A stretch of 64,000 nt of DNA from Saccopteryx bilineata (GCF_036850765.1 NC_089490.1:292932982-292996981); one strand, 5' to 3'; positions 1 to 10,573 are shown, counted from the stretch's first letter. The notes: generated from the sequence alone by a model not told the origin. Made by a program: numbers and translations.

Positions 1-1257
1 TGAAGATGACATCAGAGGAGTGGAAAAGGGTGATGTGAGCTATTCGACTGAAAGCCAGAGCTAGAGGAAAAGACATTTCTCACTTATGTATCCACAGCAA
101 ATTCAGCCTATTTAATAAATCAGCTAAAAATACGTTAATATTTTGATATTTTGTGTTATTACATTAACCGTGTGGTTATTTGGAAATGGCAAAGAAGTTA
201 TACTCATCCATAACACGTTTGTTTTTCCACTGTGCTGGGATTGCAGTGATTGGAAAAAGAGAATCTTGGCTCTTATACTTCTAATAGCTATATTCAATCA
301 CATATTTTATTGCAAACTTTAAAAATCTTAAAATATAATAATAATGAACATTAATTACCTATTTATATGGGGCAGAATTATAAGTGTACTTTGGAATTAT
401 TATGTGTCATCAGAAAAAAATAATTGTTTTATCCTTATATCAGTTGTGCATATGATAAAGCCAAGTTTGAACAATTTGTCTTCAATCACACAAACAGTAA
501 ATAAGAGACAACTGATTCTGCATTTGTCTCATTTAAGAGTAGGGGTCTTAACAAGGACAGTCCTTAGGATTTCTCTCATGTTTTCCATAAGTATATCTTT
601 GTGGATATATAAGCAGCAAGAGAAAATTTTGTATTCCTCTAGTAGTTTTATTTTAGGGGATTCAGTTTGATCTCATTACTTTACAAAAGTGTGAGTGTAG
701 TTAAATCTAGACAAGTAGGTTCTATTTTTTTAAAAATTATAAGCTCAGATATCATTTTTAGTAGATGGAATTTATCAACTCATTCAGGAATGAAGAAGGT
801 AGTGATGAATTTTTTAAAATATCTAACAAGCCTAGTGGTAAAGACATACATTTTATTTTCATTTTTGTAAATTTTTTTGGCACAAGTTAATAAATTATAC
901 TATATGTAGAAGAAACTATGAACAATCTTCAACATAAGACAGCAGTGTTTACACCTTGTGTCACTTTAAAATACCACCAATTATATATGAGTTGTGAAAA
1001 TATTATGTTTCAAAATGGTTAGCATATTTGAAAATGAAGATACTAAAAGAATTCAACTTTAAGATAAATTTAGGGAGAAAATGAAAACACATCTTGATGG
1101 AAACTTTGAAGATGAATAAGAAATTGGCTTTGGACATATAGGCTTGAGTATAAGCTAGATGACCATAGAAAGAGAATACTATAGAGTTACCTCCAAGGGA
1201 ATACCATTTTTCAAGTAAGTGAGTTTAAAATATGGTTAGTAATGTATTAGGTAAATA
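1..1257. other. AT-rich unique sequence, no gene seen
   Basis: Both strands show only short chance frames (for example 344-670 and 667-870 on the plus strand) with AT-driven composition, no recognisable domain and no start or splice context. No SINE, LTR or transposon end was recognised. Confidence 0.5.
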
Positions 1258-1470
1258 ATGCTAGTTTTTATGACAAATAACTTCCAAATCTCAGTGACTT
1301 AATATTTACTCAAAAGATTTTTACTCAAAAGAATTTCAGTGCAGTTTTTTCTTGATCCAGTGACTGTCTGAGGTGGTGACTCAAAGACTCTACTTCTGTT
1401 TGTAGTAACCCAAGGAAGTCTCTGCAGGTATTCCATAATGCAGGTAAATAAGAGAAACCACTGGTTGTAA
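1258..1470 (-). repeat. Possible MaLR-type LTR relic
   Basis: The stretch reads like the reverse complement of an old MLT-type LTR: an ACAAATAACTTCCAAATCTCAGTG-like start followed by a TTAATATTTACTC segment and a degraded body. It is strongly diverged and the ends are guessed. It could instead be another old mammalian repeat. Confidence 0.28.
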
Positions 1471-2321
1471 AGTTTCTTTCATATTAAAAAAACAAAATAA
1501 ATAGGGCTAATAGAACAGAAAGCATATAAGACAAACTTGAATAAAACCATATCAATTACATGTATAAGAACTATTATGATAGAAAAGACAGAAATCATCA
1601 AAGAGGATTAAAAACTTGATCTGACTGTGCTATCTAAAAAAAGTACTGACTGATAAAAACATATGAAGTCTGATCACAAAAAATAAAAGAAAAATTCTAT
1701 CAGACAAATTATAAGCATAAGAAAACTAAAATGGATGTATCAATGTCATAAAAAGTAGATTTCAAAATAGATAAAAATAGAGAGAAAGAGAAATAATTTA
1801 CAATGGCAAAAGAATGATTTATCTAGAAAATGTAAGCAATCAAAATATGCATTTATTTACTCATGGAGCTAAAAAAATTAAAAGCAAATCCAGTAGAACT
1901 AAGTATAGAAATTGAAAGAGTCACATTAACGTTGGAGACTTTATCTTCTTTCTCTCAGTCATTGGTCGAATATGAAGACAAAAAATTAATTAAAATATTG
2001 ATTTAGACATAATTATCAACCAATCCGAACCAACTGACATTTGAAACACTACAGCTAAAACTACAGAAGATATAATTTCTAATACTGTAAATGACAGGTT
2101 CCACCTAAAATTCATGCCACATAGATACAGATAACAGGACAGTAAATCCCAAAGGGAAGAGGGAAGAGAGTTAGGGTGAGTAATGGGGGACAAGAGGGTT
2201 GGGGTGAGGGAGTTCTATTGAGTGGGACACTTGAATCCATGTTAACAAAATAAATTAAAATTAATAAAAATATTAAAAATTATATGATGATTTTAAAATA
2301 ATTACTCATTAAATTAAAATA

Positions 2322-2756
2322 CAGGGTAGACAAAAGTAGGCTTACAGGTGTAAGTAAGTGAAACAGATTTAATTCTTATATTATTTGGGTTTTTTTTGTG
2401 ATGAAGACAGAGAGAGAGACAGAGAGAGGGACAGATAGGGATAGACAGACAGGAAGGGAGAGAGATGAGAAGCATCAATTCCTTGTTGCAGCACCTTAGT
2501 TGTTCATTGATTGCTTTTTTATATATGCTTTAACTTGGGGGCTACAGTAGACTGAGTGACCCCTTGCTCAAGCCAGCAACCTTGGGTTCAAGCTGGTGAG
2601 CTGTGTTCAAACCAGATGAGTCTGTGCTCAAGCTGGCGACCTCGAGGTTTCAAACCTGAGTCCTCTGCTTCCTAGTCCAATGCTCTATCCACTGCAACAC
2701 CAACTGATCTGGTTATATTATTATTTATTAATGTCATTTTCCATAAGAATACCACA
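2322..2756. mobile_element. Short mariner MITE (MADE1-like) split by a SINE
   Basis: After a TA dinucleotide (2320-2321) the sequence starts CAGGGTAGACAAAAGTAGG and continues GCTTACAGGTGTAAGTAAG, which is the left half of a roughly 80-bp palindromic mariner MITE. The left half runs to 2386. The right half resumes at 2713 (TTATTTATTAATG, then TTTTCCATAAGAATA) and fades near 2756. The intervening 326 bp are a type B SINE. Such MITEs have no coding capacity and were moved by a mariner transposase supplied in trans. The right TIR is badly decayed, so the right end is uncertain. Confidence 0.55.
2387..2712 (-). mobile_element. tRNA-derived SINE, type B, inserted in mariner MITE
   Basis: Read on the minus strand it has a tRNA-like head (CAGTTGGTGTTGCAGTGGAT, with a B-box-like GGTTTGAAACC region). 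Next come repeated GCTTGAGC-type units, a GCAATCAATGAACAACTAAGG-like segment, a CT-rich stretch and a poly(A) seen as T-run at 2391-2398. Near-identical flanks TTATATTATT at 2376-2385 and 2713-2722 are the target site duplication. Other copies in the window are at 7906 and 63116. Confidence 0.8.
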
Positions 2757-4869
2757 AAAATATAATTAGGGACAAATATAATTAGAAAGTATTAAAAGAA
2801 AAAAATCATGAAAGTTTCCCAAATACTAAAAAAATTTGAATAATTAATAGGTCAAAGGGAAATCATGGGGTAATTAGGAAATATGTCAAAATGGATGATA
2901 AGATAAAGAAAAAAATCAAAATTAATGAGCTATAACTAAAGCAGTGTTGAGGTAGAAACTGTAGCTTTAATCATACAAAACATTTTTAAAGTGAAAGTTA
3001 ATATTTAAATTTGCATTTATAGAAAGTAGGAAGAAATAAAGCAAATTAAGTCCAGGATAATTAGAAGAAAAATAATTATAATTAAGAAATTATAAATGAA
3101 AATGAGAAAGATAAATATAAAAAATACTTTAAGTCAAAATAGGTGTTTTGAAAGGTTATACAATTTATAAGCATTAGGAAAGCTGAATAATTCTTGAAAA
3201 GAAGTAAAGCATGGCCAAGTAATATCAAAAATAAAAGAGGACATACTTCTACATATTTTGTAAACAAATATGACATATAAAGTACTACAGAATCTGAGTT
3301 GTTAAAATCTATTTAAAAATGATTGTATAATAAAAATATTGAACTAGAAAATTAAGTAAAAACAAATCCATTAGACTCATGTGGCTTCACTGAGGCTTCT
3401 CTTAAATATTTAAGAAAGAAAAATTATCAAAACTATCAATCCTACAGAAACTTTTTTAAAAAAAGAAAATGAAACAGTTCTCACCCCATTTTATGAGGCT
3501 AGGTCCAGGATAACCATATTATCAGAATCTGAAGAAAAATTAATAAGAACAGAAAATTATAACCCCCAAAAATTAATTATAAAACTAGATGGAAAAATTA
3601 TTATCAAAATATTAGTAAAACTAACTAAATTGATATATTAAGAATCTAATGCATCACGATTAAATGGAGTTTAACCTAGGAAATCAAATTTCTTTAGCAT
3701 TTGAAATTAAATTAATAAAGTTCACTATGTAAACAGAATTAAAATAAAATGTACATGATCATTTCAGTAGATAAAGGAAAAACATTTGAGAAAATTTAAC
3801 ATTCACGCATAATTAGGAAAAATGAGAATATTTGAAATAGAAACATCTTTTATTTGTTAACAGGCATCTTTAAAATACCTGTAAATAATTAATAAGTTAA
3901 TTGAACAGAATAGGGTGTTTGGAACAGGTCTATGAAAATGCTGATTGATTTTTAACAACAGCACCATGTGAGAAGGCTGAATGTAAAAAGAAAATTCTTT
4001 TTAATAAGTGGTAGTAGAACAAATGGAGAAACATATAGAAAAATAGTAAACCTTTATCCCTATCTCACACCATCCTCAAAAATTTACTGATAAGTGTATT
4101 AAAGACTAAAATATAAAAGCTTTAACATTGTAGCTTTAGTAAATATAGGAGTAAACTTTCACACATTAAGGTAGGCACAAATTTATCAAACTTAACACTA
4201 AATTAGACCCAATTAGATTAAAACCTCTTTATGATACTCCTAAGAACTTGATAAAGGGAAATAGATAAGGAGAAAATATTGTTAATATCCATTTTTTTCC
4301 TCAGAATGCAAAATAATTTAATTAAAACAGTATTACAAAGGCAATTTAATGGAAAAATAAATAAAATACATAAATTGATATTTTTATAGTTGTTAAGGAT
4401 ATAAAAAGGAGGTCAGCATCATCAGTATTTATGAAAAGGAAATTAAAATCGTAATGAGATATTATTTCAAACCCACTAGCCTAGATATAACAATATTGAA
4501 TATTGTGAAAGACATATATTAAACTCTCACCCTTTTCTAGCTAGTGTGTAAACTAATACAATTTTTAAAAACAATACATTTTATGTAGCTGTTTTATAAA
4601 GTTAAAAACACAGCTACCTATGTCCCAGAAATTTTACTTTTATTTATTTCTCCAAGATAATTACAAACATGTCCACAATAATACCTGTACAAAAAAATGT
4701 TCATAGCAACTTTCCCCACAAGAGCTCTGAACTATAAATAACCCAGAAACCCATTAACATGATAATGGATACACAATTTAATTATAGTTATACAACAGTA
4801 CATTTTTCAGAAGTAAAAAAATAAAAATAAGCTACTTATAATAAGTGCAACAGATTGGGTGAATCCCCA

Positions 4870-5307
4870 TTTTTTAAAAAATTTCATATATAAGTAAGAT
4901 CATATGGTATTTGGCTGTCTCTGTCTAACTTACGTCACTTAGCATAATGCACTTACAGTCCATTTATGCTTTGACAAATTGCAAGAGTTTCTTTTTATGA
5001 TTGAATAATAGTCCATTGTATTTTGATGACACATTTTCTTTATCCATTCTCCTGGACAGACACAGGTGGCTTTCATGACTTGCTACTATAAATACTACTG
5101 CATTGATCATGGGGTTGCAGATACTGTTTTTTGAAATATTGTTTTTCTTTCCTTTACATAAATACCCAGAAGTGGAATACAATTCTGCTTTTAATTGTTT
5201 TAGGAACCTCCATACTCTTTCCACAGCGGCTGCACCAATTTACATTTCCACCAACAGTACACAGCGTTCCTTTTTCTCCACATCCTTGACAAAGCTTGAT
5301 ATTTCTT
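4870..5307 (-). mobile_element. Inverted 5' part of an old L1 (3' end of ORF2, antisense)
   Basis: The plus strand reads as the reverse complement of the L1 ORF2 C-terminus. It contains CCATTGTATTTTGATGACAC, TTCTTTATCCATTCTCCTGG, ATCATGGGGTTGCAGATA, AATACCCAGAAGTGGAAT and GGCTGCACCAATTTACATTT. At about 5307/5568 it switches to sense L1 3'UTR, which is the layout left by twin priming. All frames are broken. The 184-aa plus-strand frame over 5103-5657 runs through this segment and the SINE and is not a gene. Confidence 0.7.
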
Positions 5308-5355
5308 TTTTTTTTTTAATTTTTTATTTATTCATTTTAGAGAGGAGAGGAGAGG

Positions 5356-5403
<48 letters not shown>

Positions 5404-5550
5404 AGGCAGAGAGAGAGAAGGGGGGGAGGAGCTGGGAGCATCAACTCCCATATGTGCCTTGCCTTGACCAGGCAAGCCCAGGGTTTCGAACGGGAGACCT
5501 CAGCATTTCCAGGTCGATGCTTTATCCACTGCGCCACCACAGGTCAGGCC
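5308..5550 (-). mobile_element. tRNA-derived SINE, type A, with (AG)n stretch
   Basis: On the minus strand the SINE starts with GGCCTGACCTGTGGTGGCGC, has a B-box-like GTTCGAAACC, then CAAGGCACATATGGGAGTTG, and ends in a CT-rich tract and oligo(A). The CT tract appears as a long AG run at about 5341-5420. A perfect 17-bp target duplication AAAGCTTGATATTTCTT flanks it at 5291-5307 and 5551-5567, so the insertion is complete and comparatively young. Confidence 0.93.
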
Positions 5551-5567
5551 AAAGCTTGATATTTCTT

Positions 5568-5955
5568 GATCTCACTTATATGTGGAATCTAAACAAACAA
5601 CTGATCTCATTAATATGCAGAATAGATTGGTGGTTGTTGGTGGCAGCATTGTGGTGAAATATGTAAAGATGGTCTAAATTTAGAGATATAAAAAAAAAAG
5701 TATGGAAACATAATGTACAACATGACAACCATAGTGAATAATAAATACTTCATTGTATATTTGAACATTGCTATGAGAGTGGATCTTTAAAGGTCTCATC
5801 ACAAGAAAAGAAATTTTAACTATTTGGCATAAAGAATGTTAATTAGACTTACTATGATTTTCACTTCTTAAAATATACACATACTAAGTCTTTATATTGT
5901 ACACTTTTGTCTAATATATTGTTATAAGTCAACTATGTCTAAATTTAAAAAACAT
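5568..5955 (+). mobile_element. Old L1 3'UTR, sense, partner of the inverted segment
   Basis: It starts ATCTCACTTATATGTGGAATCT and continues through text typical of an L1MA-type 3'UTR: TGGTGGTTG, AATGTACAACATGACAACC and CATCACAAGAAAAGAAATTT, ending near TAAGTCAACTATGTCTAAAT. With 4870-5307 it forms one 5'-inverted L1 copy. The right end is approximate. Similar weak L1-like text continues to about 6030. Confidence 0.65.
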
Positions 5956-6268
5956 GATCTTTAGCAAAAGAAGCTAATAAAACAGTAAGTCCATACATAT
6001 GATTCTATTTATATAAATTTAAAGAACAGTCAGAAGAAAGCTACAGTGAATGGAATCAGTTAGATTTTTCATATGGTGAGCATTGATTAGAAAGAGGTTT
6101 CTTTTCTAGAGAATATTAATCATGTTTAAAAACCCAAGGAAAAGGGACCTCAGAAGTGAGATAAGCAATATTCTGCAAGCAGAATTGTGATATTCCCAAC
6201 CCCTACTCTCACAAGCGCCAGCACATCGGTAACCAGCATGGAAGGTTATATCTAGTGAGGAGCAAATA

Positions 6269-6377
6269 CAGTGTGTCCATAAAATCATGGTGCACGTTTG
6301 ACTGGTCACAGGAAAGCAACAAAAGACGATAGAAATGTGAAATCTGCACCAAATAAAAGGAAAACTCTCCCAGTTTC
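6269..6377 (+). repeat. Left terminal inverted repeat of the mariner element
   Basis: It starts CAGTGTGTCCATAAAATCAT and ends CTCTCCCAGTTTC. It pairs with 6757-6865 over all 109 bp with about ten mismatches, many of them transitions, suggesting independent neutral ageing of the two arms after insertion. Confidence 0.9.
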
Positions 6378-6381
6378 ATAT

Positions 6382-6705
6382 CTATTCAGTGCAGTTCGAT
6401 GTGGGCTCATGCACAGATTTTTTAGGACTCCTTAGGTAGCTATCCCATATAGCCTCTACAGACTCGTCACTGACTGATGGCCTCCCAGAATGGGGTTTCT
6501 CCACCAAACTGCTGGTTTCCTTCAACTGCTTATCCCACTGAGTAATGTTATTCCTATGTGGTGGCACTTTGTTATAAACACGCCGATATTTATGTTGCAC
6601 TTTGGTCACAGATTTGAATTTAGCAAACCACAAAACATACTGAACTTTCCTCTGAACTGTCCACATCTCGACTGGCATGGCTGTGGGCTGCTCTGCTGTA
6701 TACAT
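6382..6705 (-). pseudogene. Mariner-like transposase, N-terminal HTH fragment
   Basis: The 107-codon frame holds motifs of the N-terminal helix-turn-helix region found in many arthropod mariner-like transposases (DUF4817-like in my recollection). These are VQRKVQYVLWFAKFKSVTKV near residues 17-36, PPHRNNITQW near 48-57, SGRPSVSDESVE near 73-84 and RSPKKSV near 92-98. This region normally binds the terminal repeats, and it is followed in intact proteins by a second HTH and the catalytic domain. Here the frame stops after 107 residues, just short of the left TIR at 6377, so no catalytic residues exist. The ATG at 6705 fits the usual N-terminal start. It cannot encode a working transposase, although a DNA-binding fragment could in principle be made if it were transcribed. 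Confidence 0.75.
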
Positions 6706-6756
6706 GGTATTATGTCATCATCTGCGCATGTGCACATGCTGCCACATCATTCTACA

Positions 6757-6865
6757 GAAACTGGGAGAGTTTTCCTTTTATTTGGTACAGATTTCACATT
6801 TCTATAGTCTTTCATTGCTTTACTGTGATCAGTCAAAAGTGCACCATGACTTTACGGACACACTG
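6757..6865 (-). repeat. Right terminal inverted repeat of the mariner element
   Basis: It is the inverted partner of 6269-6377. It ends CGGACACACTG immediately before TA. It lies upstream of the transposase fragment and would contain the element's promoter side. Confidence 0.9.
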
Positions 6866-6867
6866 TA

Positions 6868-7905
6868 TATGATTTAGTGATTTATTTATTTATATATTTG
6901 TTGATGCACTCATTTGTTTTTAAACCTGAACCCCAAAGAGGAATGATGTACAGAAACTGCTAATCTATTGCTCAGCCAAAGGATACTGTGGGTAGCTGTT
7001 AGTGTAGCAAATCTAGATATCAACCAGCATGATAGAGGGATAATATAGGAGTTCTTGAGGACTTTGACCTTCTGCAGGAATTGATGTTAATTGATTACTT
7101 CTCATGTATAACTCAGGATGGAGTGCTGAGGTGCTACAAGTGTTGGGAAAAGACCATTAAAAACCAAGTCTTCTCGCTATCCAGAAAACCTCTGCACAAG
7201 TGTAGAAGAGAAAGTAAACAAGTTTGTTATTGAATAATTCTTTAATTAGAATGTGATGCCCTTCACAGGCAATCTGCTAAGAGGTTGCAAAGACAGAAAG
7301 AAATCTCACCCTTTATATAGTTAGAAGATGCAACTCATTGCATACATGTCCTCAAGTGAAAGTACTTGACAACACTATTTGTCAACAAATAGTACATTCT
7401 AAATTCACTGGGTAGTTGGAGTGATCAGCTCTGTTAGCTAATTGGCTTTAGCTAAAGGAAAGACAAACTTCTGTATCATTATGAGGAAATGTAGTTTTGC
7501 AACTAGGAACAAGATCTCTGCCCAAATTAAGTTCCTACCCTCTCACGTGAACTGAGAGATAGGAGCTCTATCTTCCCTAATAATTCCATTTCAAAGAGAT
7601 GGTTCCTAGTTCCTTCAGAAAGGTATTCTTGAGTAGAAAAAAAAAACCTGTAAGAGAATTTATTTATCTTAAGAAAAAAATTATATACAATTCAGAAATA
7701 AATATTTCATAGCTATAAGCTTTCTAATATAAATAATTTTTATAAAGCAAGGGGAAGTAAAATGTTTTCCCTGATTTGTAACAAGAAAAATTAAACCTCT
7801 TTTATAAATTTGCATTTGCCCTTACACAAGGCTCCTCTGCCCTATGTCCCATTAATTTATTTTTTAAATATTACCAGGTAGTACTTAGATTAAAGATTAT
7901 ATTTT
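6868..7905. other. Unique or unrecognised sequence, no gene
   Basis: Only short frames are present. The part 7020-7420 (with GAGAGAAAGTAAACAAGTTTG and CACCCTTTATATAGTTAG) has the feel of an old LTR, but I could not assign it. Confidence 0.4.
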
Positions 7906-8224
7906 CCTGCCTGATCAGGAGGTGGTGCAGTGGATAGAGCATCGGACTGGGATGCAGAGGACCAGGTTCGAGACCTTGAGGTCGCCAGCTTGAGCACAGG
8001 CTCATCTGGTTTGAGCAAAAGCTCACCAGCTTGGACCCAAGATTGCTGGCTTGAGCAAGGGGTTACTCGATCTGCTGAAGGCCCATGGTCAAGGCACATA
8101 TGAGAAAGCAATCAATGAACAACTAAGGTGTCACAACGAAAAACTGATGATTGAAGCTTCTCATCTCTCTCAGTTCCTGTTTGTCCCTATCTATCCCTCT
8201 CTCTGACTCTCTCTCTGTCTCCGT

Positions 8225-8239
<15 letters not shown>
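7906..8239 (+). mobile_element. tRNA-derived SINE, type B
   Basis: It begins GCCTGATCAGGAGGTGGTGC and has an A-box-like GTGCAGTGGATAGAGC and a B-box-like GGTTCGAGACC. Several GCTTGAGC/TTTGAGC units follow at 7990-8060, then GCAATCAATGAACAACTAAGG-like text, a CT-rich tract at about 8160-8221 and poly(A) at 8225-8239. The minus-strand frame at 7890-8111 is a by-product. Confidence 0.88.
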
Positions 8240-8255
<16 letters not shown>

Positions 8256-8275
8256 GTTTTATATATATATATATT
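8238..8275. repeat. (AT)n microsatellite at SINE tail
   Basis: Two AT dinucleotide runs separated by AGTTTT directly follow the poly(A) of the SINE. This is the usual place for microsatellite birth. Confidence 0.85.
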
Positions 8276-9236
8276 CCTATTCCTTACTCAACTTTTAAAT
8301 GCACTTAATATACTTCAGAATCTTTAATATGTCTAACACAAACTTCATCTTTGTCTCTGCCTATATTTGCAAAGTTGCCTCACTGCATTTTTCCCTGATC
8401 TCACTAGTTTTCAGTCATGTTTGTTTCATTTTTTTCTCTTTATTTGTAATTCATAAAATTTGGCAAGTCATCTCCTCTCCCAGCCTTTCTTCACATTTTC
8501 AAACCATAGCTTTGTCTGACATCAGTAATTTATATCACTTTGCTATACTTGTTCAGGCTACTTTATGTTTTTTTCTGCTTTATACTCATCACCCAAGTAG
8601 AGTGTGTGGGTTATTATGGGAACTCAACTAATATTTTATTAATGTAAACACTATTGAAACAAACAGTCACACTAATTATAAATCTACTGAAAAATCTTAA
8701 ATCTCCATAAGTTCAAAATGAGAGAAAAAAATAGAAGGCAATCAGCTGCAACTCATTTTAAACACTAACTACTTTGAGTTAACATTTGTCTAAAATATAA
8801 CATTAAAACTTGAATAATTTATCATGTAACTATATAAAGGCACATGGAACATAAACTATTAATTAAATTTCAATATAAAATTTAAAATTAAATAGTTAAG
8901 CAGACAGTTAATTGCATGCACTGCATTGGGGATATCACATTATTTTAATAAATTTATAGAATCAGCCATTGAATCAAACAGTCTATCCAAAGCTATTTCA
9001 TAAAACCCTCCTCAACATTCTGAAACAAGTGAAACTTTTAAATAAACAACATTGGAGTTTTAAAAGCATTAAGGGAAGCTTAGATTACAACAAGGATATG
9101 AGAGAAATAACCATCCTGCATGACCTCACACTATCCTTTTCCCAATGGCCATGTAAATGTTTCAATGAAAAGCCTTGCCATTTAGAAAATAAATGAACAA
9201 AACTCTGAAATACTAGAAAAAAATAACTAAATAAAA
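8276..9236. other. AT-rich unique sequence, no gene seen
   Basis: The 110-aa frame at 8299-8631 is T-rich and hydrophobic only because of composition. It shows no recognisable domain. Confidence 0.45.
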
Positions 9237-9239
9237 TTG

Positions 9240-9329
9240 CTGACTTCTGTGTGCACTGACTGGGAATCAAACCTGGGACAACCATACACCAAGCTGACGC
9301 TCTACCATTGAACCCATCAGCCAGGTACA
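9240..9329 (-). mobile_element. tRNA-like head of a type C SINE, truncated
   Basis: On the minus strand it reads as a degraded type C head: CTGGCTGATGGGTTCAATGG, with B-box-like GGTTTGATTCC, up to GTGCACACAG. The body and tail are missing. It is a SINE fragment, not a tRNA gene. Confidence 0.6.
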
Positions 9330-9540
9330 CAAGCACTTTTTAAATTGCAGTATATCATTAATAAAGACCACTAGCTCCTGTAGTTTTTCTTAAAAATGGT
9401 AATATTTTTATAGAATAAAATAGTCATATCACTATGATATTCAGTCTCAGAGCAAAATCATGAGAGTAGAGATTTTAAAACCTCATTACAGATTAAGTTG
9501 TACATTAAAGTGCTTTAATAATTATTCCAGGAATTTTTAC

Positions 9541-9709
9541 TCTTTATTTATTTTATTTGGCTTCTCTATGTTTATAAAGAGAGAGAAGGGAGGAGCAGGA
9601 AGCATCAACTCCAATATGTGCCTTGACCAGGCAAGCCCAGGGTTTTGAACCAGTGACCTCACTATTCCAGGTCGATGCTTTATCCACTGCACCACCACAG
9701 GTCAGGCCC
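9541..9709 (-). mobile_element. tRNA-derived SINE, type A
   Basis: On the minus strand it starts GGCCTGACCTGTGGTGGTGC, carries GGTTCAAAACCCTGGGCTTG and CAAGGCACATATTGGAGTTG, and has a short CT tract. The 3' tail is AT-rich. No clean target duplication was seen. Confidence 0.88.
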
Positions 9710-9724
9710 TAACACATTCTCTTT

Positions 9725-9893
9725 AATTTTATCTCATAACTTGAAAGGTGAGTCTGATTGGAAACCTTATTTTGTAGAGGAGGTCAGAGAAGTTATGTAA
9801 TCTGCCCAATGTCACACAAATCCAAGGTGGCAAATTTAAGGTTAATACATGTCTTCCTGACTCTAAAATCAAAGCCCAAACTGTCACTATCCT
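9725..9893 (-). mobile_element. MIR element, antisense
   Basis: The conserved MIR core appears inverted: TTTTGTAGAGGAGGTCAGAG, then AGTTATGTAATCTGCCCAAT and GTCACACAAATCCAAGGTGG, ending near TCTTCCTGACTCTAAA. MIR is an old tRNA-derived SINE shared across mammals. Divergence is high. Confidence 0.7.
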
Positions 9894-10161
9894 ACATTGC
9901 CGATAAAAAGCATAGACTAAACATTATACAACTAATAGCAATGTTGGTTTGATGTTTATCAAGTATTCCTCTTTCAATTTTTAGTCATTATACTACACCA
10001 AAATCTTTATGAATGAAATGTGAGAAAAGAAGATGAAGTCATCTTAGAACGATAAAAGTAGACATTTTTCTACTGAGAATGGCAGAATAGAAAGATAGGA
10101 AGATATTGTATCCTCATCCCGCATTTTAAATACCCCCAAAATCAGTAGCTTTCTTAACAAG
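9894..10161. other. Unique sequence, nothing recognised
   Basis: Short AT-rich interval between the MIR and the target duplication of the next SINE. Confidence 0.4.
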
Positions 10162-10165
10162 CTGG

Positions 10166-10170
<5 letters not shown>

Positions 10171-10197
<27 letters not shown>

Positions 10198-10573
10198 AAT
10201 CTTTCTTGAAGCTGGAAACGGGGAGAGACAGTCAGACTCCTGCATGCGCCCCACCGGAATTCACCCGGCTTGCCCACCAGGGGCGACGCTCTGCCCACCA
10301 GGGGGCAATGCTATGCCCCATCGGGGCGTCGCTCTGCCGTGCCCAGAGCCACTCTAGAGCCTGGGGCAGAGGCCAAGGAGCCATCCAGCGCCCAGGTCAT
10401 CTTTGCTCCAATGGAGCCTTGGCTGCGGGAGGGGAAGAGAGAGACAGAGAGGAAGGGGGGCGGGGGTGGAGAAGCAAATGGGTGCTTCTCCTATGTGCCC
10501 TGGCCGGGAATCGAACCCGGGTCCCCCGCACGCCAGGCCGATGCTCTACCGCTGAGCCAACCGGCCAGGGCCT
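10171..10573 (-). mobile_element. tRNA-derived SINE, type C (Rhin-1-like), full length
   Basis: On the minus strand it starts GGCCCTGGCCGGTTGGCTCA with A-box-like TGGCTCAGCGG and B-box-like GGTTCGATTCC. Then come GGGCACATAGGAGAAGCACC, a CT-rich tract, GGCTCCATTGGAGCAAAGAT, three copies of a roughly 22-bp GC-rich module (10276-10340), GTCTGACTGTCTCTCCCCGT and poly(A), seen as T-run 10172-10197. CTGGTATGC at 10162-10170 and 10576-10584 is the target duplication. The 138-aa and 101-aa plus frames and the 71-aa minus frame over this span are SINE by-products. Confidence 0.92.

Larger units (their letters stand above)
1480..4862 (+). mobile_element. Ancient degraded LINE-1 (ORF2 region), sense
   Basis: The A-rich plus strand follows the order of a mammalian L1 ORF2 with heavy decay. 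Endonuclease-region-like text lies near 1730-1900 and pre-RT text near 2940-3150. Near 3380-3520 is the stretch equivalent to the 'GGCTTCACTG...TTCTATGAGGC' RT block. Near 3660-3800 are degraded RT blocks, near 3990-4110 a 'ataagtggt...agaaacatat' block, and near 4400-4500 the block preceding the C-terminal region. No frame remains open. A mariner MITE and a SINE sit inside it at 2322-2756. Family (L1M-type) and ends are estimates, and several fragments may be joined. Confidence 0.6.
6269..6865 (-). mobile_element. Mariner/Tc1-type DNA transposon, internally deleted
   Basis: The element is 597 bp, bounded by TA at 6267-6268 and 6866-6867, the expected mariner target duplication. Both ends begin CAGTGTGTCC and carry 109-bp terminal inverted repeats (6269-6377 and 6757-6865) that match at roughly 90 percent. 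The interior keeps the N-terminal part of a transposase on the minus strand (6382-6705) and then runs straight into the left TIR, so the catalytic DD[E/D] part is missing. It therefore looks like a deletion derivative mobilised in trans. I did not identify the exact Repbase family. Confidence 0.88.

Noticed and set aside
5103..5657. 184-aa plus-strand frame with an RERERE run
   Set aside because: The frame crosses an antisense L1 fragment, an (AG)n-bearing SINE and L1 3'UTR. No domain or splice context; a composite chance frame.
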